Position numbers and translations under genes: made by a program. The notes beneath the pieces were generated by a model. The model saw only the letters and a list, made by a program, of their open reading frames with translations. It made no database searches and was not told where the DNA came from. From assembly GCF_029893825.1 (NCBI RefSeq), contig NZ_JARXXV010000001.1:1302001-1366000 (forward strand): 64,000 bases of DNA, given 5' to 3'. This document shows, piece after piece, positions 61,081-64,000 of the stretch. Positions within the stretch are counted from its first letter, which is position 1; every line of letters starts with the position of its first letter. The DNA is from Aurantimicrobium minutum. GTDB lineage: Bacteria > Actinomycetota > Actinomycetes > Actinomycetales > Microbacteriaceae.

Positions 61081-63099
61081 ATGAAAATGAAGAACCTTCT
61101 GCGCGGTCCCCTGCTCTACATCATCGTCGCGGTGATTGCTGTGTGGGTGGGCTCATCTCTCATCTCGATGACCGGCTTCCAAGCCGTCAGCACTGACGAT
61201 GGCCTCACCTTCCTCAAAGAGAACAAGGTTGCGAGCGCAACCATTGTTGACGTTGAGCAGCGCGTTGACCTCAAGCTCAAGAAGGCCGATGACAAGTACG
61301 GCACAGACGTGCAGTTCTTCTATGTCGCTCCTCGCGGTGTTCAGGTTGTGGATGCGGTTAACGACTCCAAACTCACCGATGGCTTCAACGATGAGGTGCC
61401 CAAGGAGAACTGGTTCCTCAGCATGCTGGGAGTCTTCCTGCCCGTTATTCTGATCGGTGCTTTCTTCTGGTTCATGCTCTCCTCCATGCAAGGTGGTGGC
61501 CGTGGCGTGATGCAGTTTGGTAAGTCCAAGGCCAAGCTCGTCACAAAGGAAACTCCCACGGTCACGTTTGTTGACGTTGCCGGAGCAAACGAAGCTGTTG
61601 AAGAGCTTTCTGAAATCGTGGACTTCCTCAAGGAGCCTGAGCGCTTCCTTGCTGTGGGCGCCCGCATCCCCAAGGGTGTTCTGCTCTATGGCCCTCCCGG
61701 AACCGGTAAGACGTTACTGGCACGTGCTGTCGCTGGCGAAGCAGGTGTCCCCTTCTACTCCATTTCTGGTTCTGACTTCGTAGAAATGTTTGTTGGTGTC
61801 GGTGCCAGCCGTGTTCGTGACCTGTTCGACCAGGCCAAGCAGAACTCTCCTGCAATCATCTTCATCGATGAAATCGATGCCGTTGGCCGTCACCGTGGTG
61901 CAGGTATGGGTGGTGGCCACGATGAGCGTGAGCAGACCCTCAACCAGATGCTGGTGGAGATGGATGGCTTCGACGTCAAGACCAACGTGATCTTGATTGC
62001 CGCCACTAACCGCCCAGACATCCTGGACCCTGCACTATTGCGCCCAGGTCGTTTTGACCGCCAGATTGGTGTTGACGCGCCAGATCTCGAAGGCCGTAAG
62101 AAGATTCTGGAAGTTCACGCCAAGGGCAAGCCCATGGCCTCGAACGTGGATCTTGAAGTTGTTGCACGCAAGACTCCCGGCTTTACCGGTGCTGATCTGG
62201 CAAACGTGCTCAACGAAGCTGCACTGTTGACCGCACGTTCTAACGCACAGCTCATAGACAACCGTGCTTTAGACGAAGCCATCGACCGCGTCATTGCCGG
62301 TCCTCAGCGTCGTAGTCGGGTCATGAAGGATCAGGAAAAGCTCATCACCGCGTATCACGAAGGTGGTCACGCACTTGCTGCAGCGGCAATGAACTTCTCT
62401 GACCCCGTGACTAAGGTCACCATTCTTCCTCGTGGCCGTGCCCTGGGTTACACCATGGTGCTCCCACTGGAAGATAAGTACTCGGTCACCCGCAACGAAC
62501 TTCTCGACCAGCTCACCTATGCAATGGGTGGCCGCGTTGCTGAAGAGATCGTGTTCCACGACCCCACTACTGGCGCATCGAATGACATTGAGAAGGCAAC
62601 CAACATTGCTCGCAAGATGGTCACCGAATACGGCATGAGCTCTACTGTGGGCTCGGTCAAGCTCGGTGGCGCTTCCGGTGAAATGTTCCTCGGTCGTGAC
62701 ATGGGTCACCAGCGCGATTACTCCGAGCAGATGGCCGAGCACGTGGATAAAGAAATCCGTGCACTCATCGAGAACGCTCACAACGAAGCGTGGAAGGTAC
62801 TCAACTCGAACCGCAAGGTTCTTGACCGCCTCGCCACTGAACTGTTGGAGAAGGAAACTCTCGACCACAACCAGCTGGAAGAAATCTTCAAGGACGTGAA
62901 GAAGCTTCCCTTACGTAAGCAGTGGCTCTCAAGTAACGAGCGCCCTGTCTCGAAGCTTCCTCCGGTCAAGGTTCCTGCCAAGAAGGCAGCAGCCCAACCT
63001 GATGAGAAGAAGCCCGTTGTCAAGAAGCCTGTAGCGAAGAAAGCACCTGCCAAGGCAGCTGCTAAGCCCGCTGCAAAGAAGCCAGCAACCAAGGCATAG
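61081..63099 (+). CDS. ftsH: ATP-dependent zinc metalloprotease FtsH
   Basis: Membrane AAA+ protease that degrades misfolded and regulatory proteins. 672 residues: two N-terminal membrane helices (about 10-29 and 117-137) around a small extracytoplasmic domain; Walker A GPPGTGKT (204-211), Walker [15 protein letters not shown] region with [17 protein letters not shown]; the zinc motif HEGGH (about 426-430) and the third ligand in [14 protein letters not shown]. The C-terminal tail (about 620-672) is rich in Lys, Ala and Pro. folE starts 2 nt after its stop. Confidence 0.98.
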   Translation: MKMKNLLRGPLLYIIVAVIAVWVGSSLISMTGFQAVSTDDGLTFLKENKVASATIVDVEQRVDLKLKKADDKYGTDVQFFYVAPRGVQVVDAVNDSKLTDGFNDEVPKENWFLSMLGVFLPVILIGAFFWFMLSSMQGGGRGVMQFGKSKAKLVTKETPTVTFVDVAGANEAVEELSEIVDFLKEPERFLAVGARIPKGVLLYGPPGTGKTLLARAVAGEAGVPFYSISGSDFVEMFVGVGASRVRDLFDQAKQNSPAIIFIDEIDAVGRHRGAGMGGGHDEREQTLNQMLVEMDGFDVKTNVILIAATNRPDILDPALLRPGRFDRQIGVDAPDLEGRKKILEVHAKGKPMASNVDLEVVARKTPGFTGADLANVLNEAALLTARSNAQLIDNRALDEAIDRVIAGPQRRSRVMKDQEKLITAYHEGGHALAAAAMNFSDPVTKVTILPRGRALGYTMVLPLEDKYSVTRNELLDQLTYAMGGRVAEEIVFHDPTTGASNDIEKATNIARKMVTEYGMSSTVGSVKLGGASGEMFLGRDMGHQRDYSEQMAEHVDKEIRALIENAHNEAWKVLNSNRKVLDRLATELLEKETLDHNQLEEIFKDVKKLPLRKQWLSSNERPVSKLPPVKVPAKKAAAQPDEKKPVVKKPVAKKAPAKAAAKPAAKKPATKA

Positions 63100-63101
63100 T
63101 C

Positions 63102-63686
63102 ATGGCTGTGGACCGGGCTCGAATTGAGGCGGCCGTCGTCGAACTTCTTCACGCTATTGGTGAAGATCCGACGAAGGCTCAGTTCTCGACGACCTCGGAA
63201 CGCGTTGCGCAGGCCTACTCTGAATTCTTTGCAGGCGTGGGGGAGGACCCCCTCGAGCATCTGCGGGAGAGTGTTCCCATCGACCAACTCTCTGATGCGG
63301 TCGTCGTGACCGACCTCACCGTTCGGTCGATGTGTGAACACCACCTGCTGCCCTTCCTAGGTGTTGCTCACATTGCTTATCTCCCAGGTGACCGTGTGGT
63401 GGGCTTAGGCAAATTGCCTCGCGTGGTCAACACGCTTGCCGCCAGACCACAAATGCAGGAGAGCTTGACGGAGCAAATCGCAGACGCTTTGGTTGAAGGC
63501 CTTGACCCTCGCGGTGTGCTGGTCGTGATTGAAGCTCGACACCAGTGTGTGGCAGCTCGCGGCGTGGAGCAAACTAATGCCCGCACCATCACGATTGCCT
63601 CTCGCGGAGAACTCTCCCAGCCAGCTGCACGTGCTGAAATCATGATGCTCATTGGCGCTGCCTCAGGAGATGAGCGCCATGGCTGA
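63102..63686 (+). CDS. folE: GTP cyclohydrolase I
   Basis: Makes 7,8-dihydroneopterin triphosphate, the first step to folate. 194 residues: SMCEHHLLPFLGVAHIAYLP contains the zinc Cys and His, GLGKLPRVVNTLAARPQMQE the GTP site, and EARHQCVAARGV the second zinc Cys. ATG 63102 is 2 nt after the ftsH stop; its end overlaps folP by 8 nt. Translationally coupled fol genes. Confidence 0.97.
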   Translation: MAVDRARIEAAVVELLHAIGEDPTKAQFSTTSERVAQAYSEFFAGVGEDPLEHLRESVPIDQLSDAVVVTDLTVRSMCEHHLLPFLGVAHIAYLPGDRVVGLGKLPRVVNTLAARPQMQESLTEQIADALVEGLDPRGVLVVIEARHQCVAARGVEQTNARTITIASRGELSQPAARAEIMMLIGAASGDERHG

Positions 63687-64000
63687 GCACCGCACCAAGA
63701 TCATGGGCATCCTCAACGTCACTGAAGACTCCTTTAGTGACGGAGGTAAATACCTCAATACAGATGCTGCGGTTAAGCACGGCATGGCCATGGTTGAGCA
63801 GGGTGCTGACATCATCGACATCGGTGGTGAATCCACTCGCCCAGGTGCACAACGTGTTTCGGTCGAAGAAGAGCAGCTGCGTGTGCTTCCCGTCATCGGG
63901 TCGTTAGTGCGTGCCGGTGCAGTAGTGAGTATTGACACGATGAATGCGGCAACCGCAATCCTCGCCATTGAGCGTGGAGCTCAATACGTCAATGATGTCT
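63679..64000 (+). CDS. folP: Dihydropteroate synthase, 3'-truncated by the window edge
   Basis: Couples the pterin diphosphate to p-aminobenzoate; target of sulfonamides. The 107 visible residues start KIMGILNVTEDSFSDGGKY (the substrate-binding motif), then GADIIDIGGESTRPGA and VVSIDTMNAATA, all family signatures. ATG 63679 lies inside the folE 3' end. The frame remains open to base 64000 and the rest is outside. Confidence 0.95.
   Translation, partial: MAEHRTKIMGILNVTEDSFSDGGKYLNTDAAVKHGMAMVEQGADIIDIGGESTRPGAQRVSVEEEQLRVLPVIGSLVRAGAVVSIDTMNAATAILAIERGAQYVNDV

Overview
The window looks like a chromosomal segment of a small-genome actinobacterium, most probably a Microbacteriaceae member of the freshwater 'Luna' type (Aurantimicrobium, Rhodoluna and Aquiluna are plausible relatives). 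This is inference from content: a C50-carotenoid cluster (crtE-crtB-crtI-crtYe-crtYf-crtEb), a dnaK-grpE-dnaJ-hspR operon, the coproporphyrin-dependent haem route, surface proteins ending in LAxTG, a base composition only a little above 50% G+C by eye, and very short gaps with many ATGA overlaps. There is no insertion sequence, prophage, CRISPR array or rRNA.

Layout. 1-1550: 3' part of dcd, a TetR regulator and a stand-alone LuxR-type HTH protein. 1551-7262: isoprenoid and carotenoid genes, with idi divergent from a tightly packed crtE-B-I-Ye-Yf-Eb operon. 7420-15837: one giant exported repeat protein of 2805 residues. 15872-20252: an old-yellow-enzyme reductase, an LAxTG surface protein, an Atg22-like MFS transporter and a TetR regulator. 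20504-24637: the HspR heat-shock operon behind two HAIR-like operators, ending with a 58-residue membrane protein. 24667-26903: a DEAD-box RNA helicase behind a long structured leader. 26961-35747: transporters (EamA, DHA2 MFS, Nramp-like), acyl-CoA oxidase, polyphosphate kinase 2, dienelactone hydrolase. 35771-43057: cobalamin-dependent methionine synthase, a Phd/nucleotidyltransferase-like fusion with a 15-bp inverted-repeat operator, and an ECF importer operon (DUF4430-like lipoprotein, T-A-A' fusion, S component). 43166-46297: small conserved proteins, an LAxTG beta-propeller and a TetR regulator. 46345-55821: all the haem genes in two divergent operons (hemA-C-D-B-L and hemE-Y-Q-H). 55874-57330: a glycine-rich LAxTG protein and tRNA-Phe, tRNA-Asp and tRNA-Glu. 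57489-64000: an M23 peptidase, ppa, tilS, hpt, ftsH, folE and the 5' part of folP.

The genes form several working sets. idi and the crt genes convert IPP/DMAPP to a cyclic C50 carotenoid. hemA-C-D-B-L and hemE-Y-Q-H take glutamyl-tRNA to haem b by way of coproporphyrin. metH needs cobalamin, and the ECF operon 600 bases away is a reasonable candidate for importing cobalamin or a precursor. HspR, encoded last but one in its own operon, should repress dnaK through the two HAIR sites. The tilS-hpt-ftsH-folE-folP order is a classical housekeeping block.

The signals I rate highest for novelty are the Phd-nucleotidyltransferase-like fusion with its operator and no partner toxin, the multi-hairpin leader of the DEAD-box helicase, the ECF T-A-A' fusion with its DUF4430-like lipoprotein, and a consistent leaderless promoter architecture: a TAnnnT hexamer exactly 6 nt before the start codon in 13 genes.
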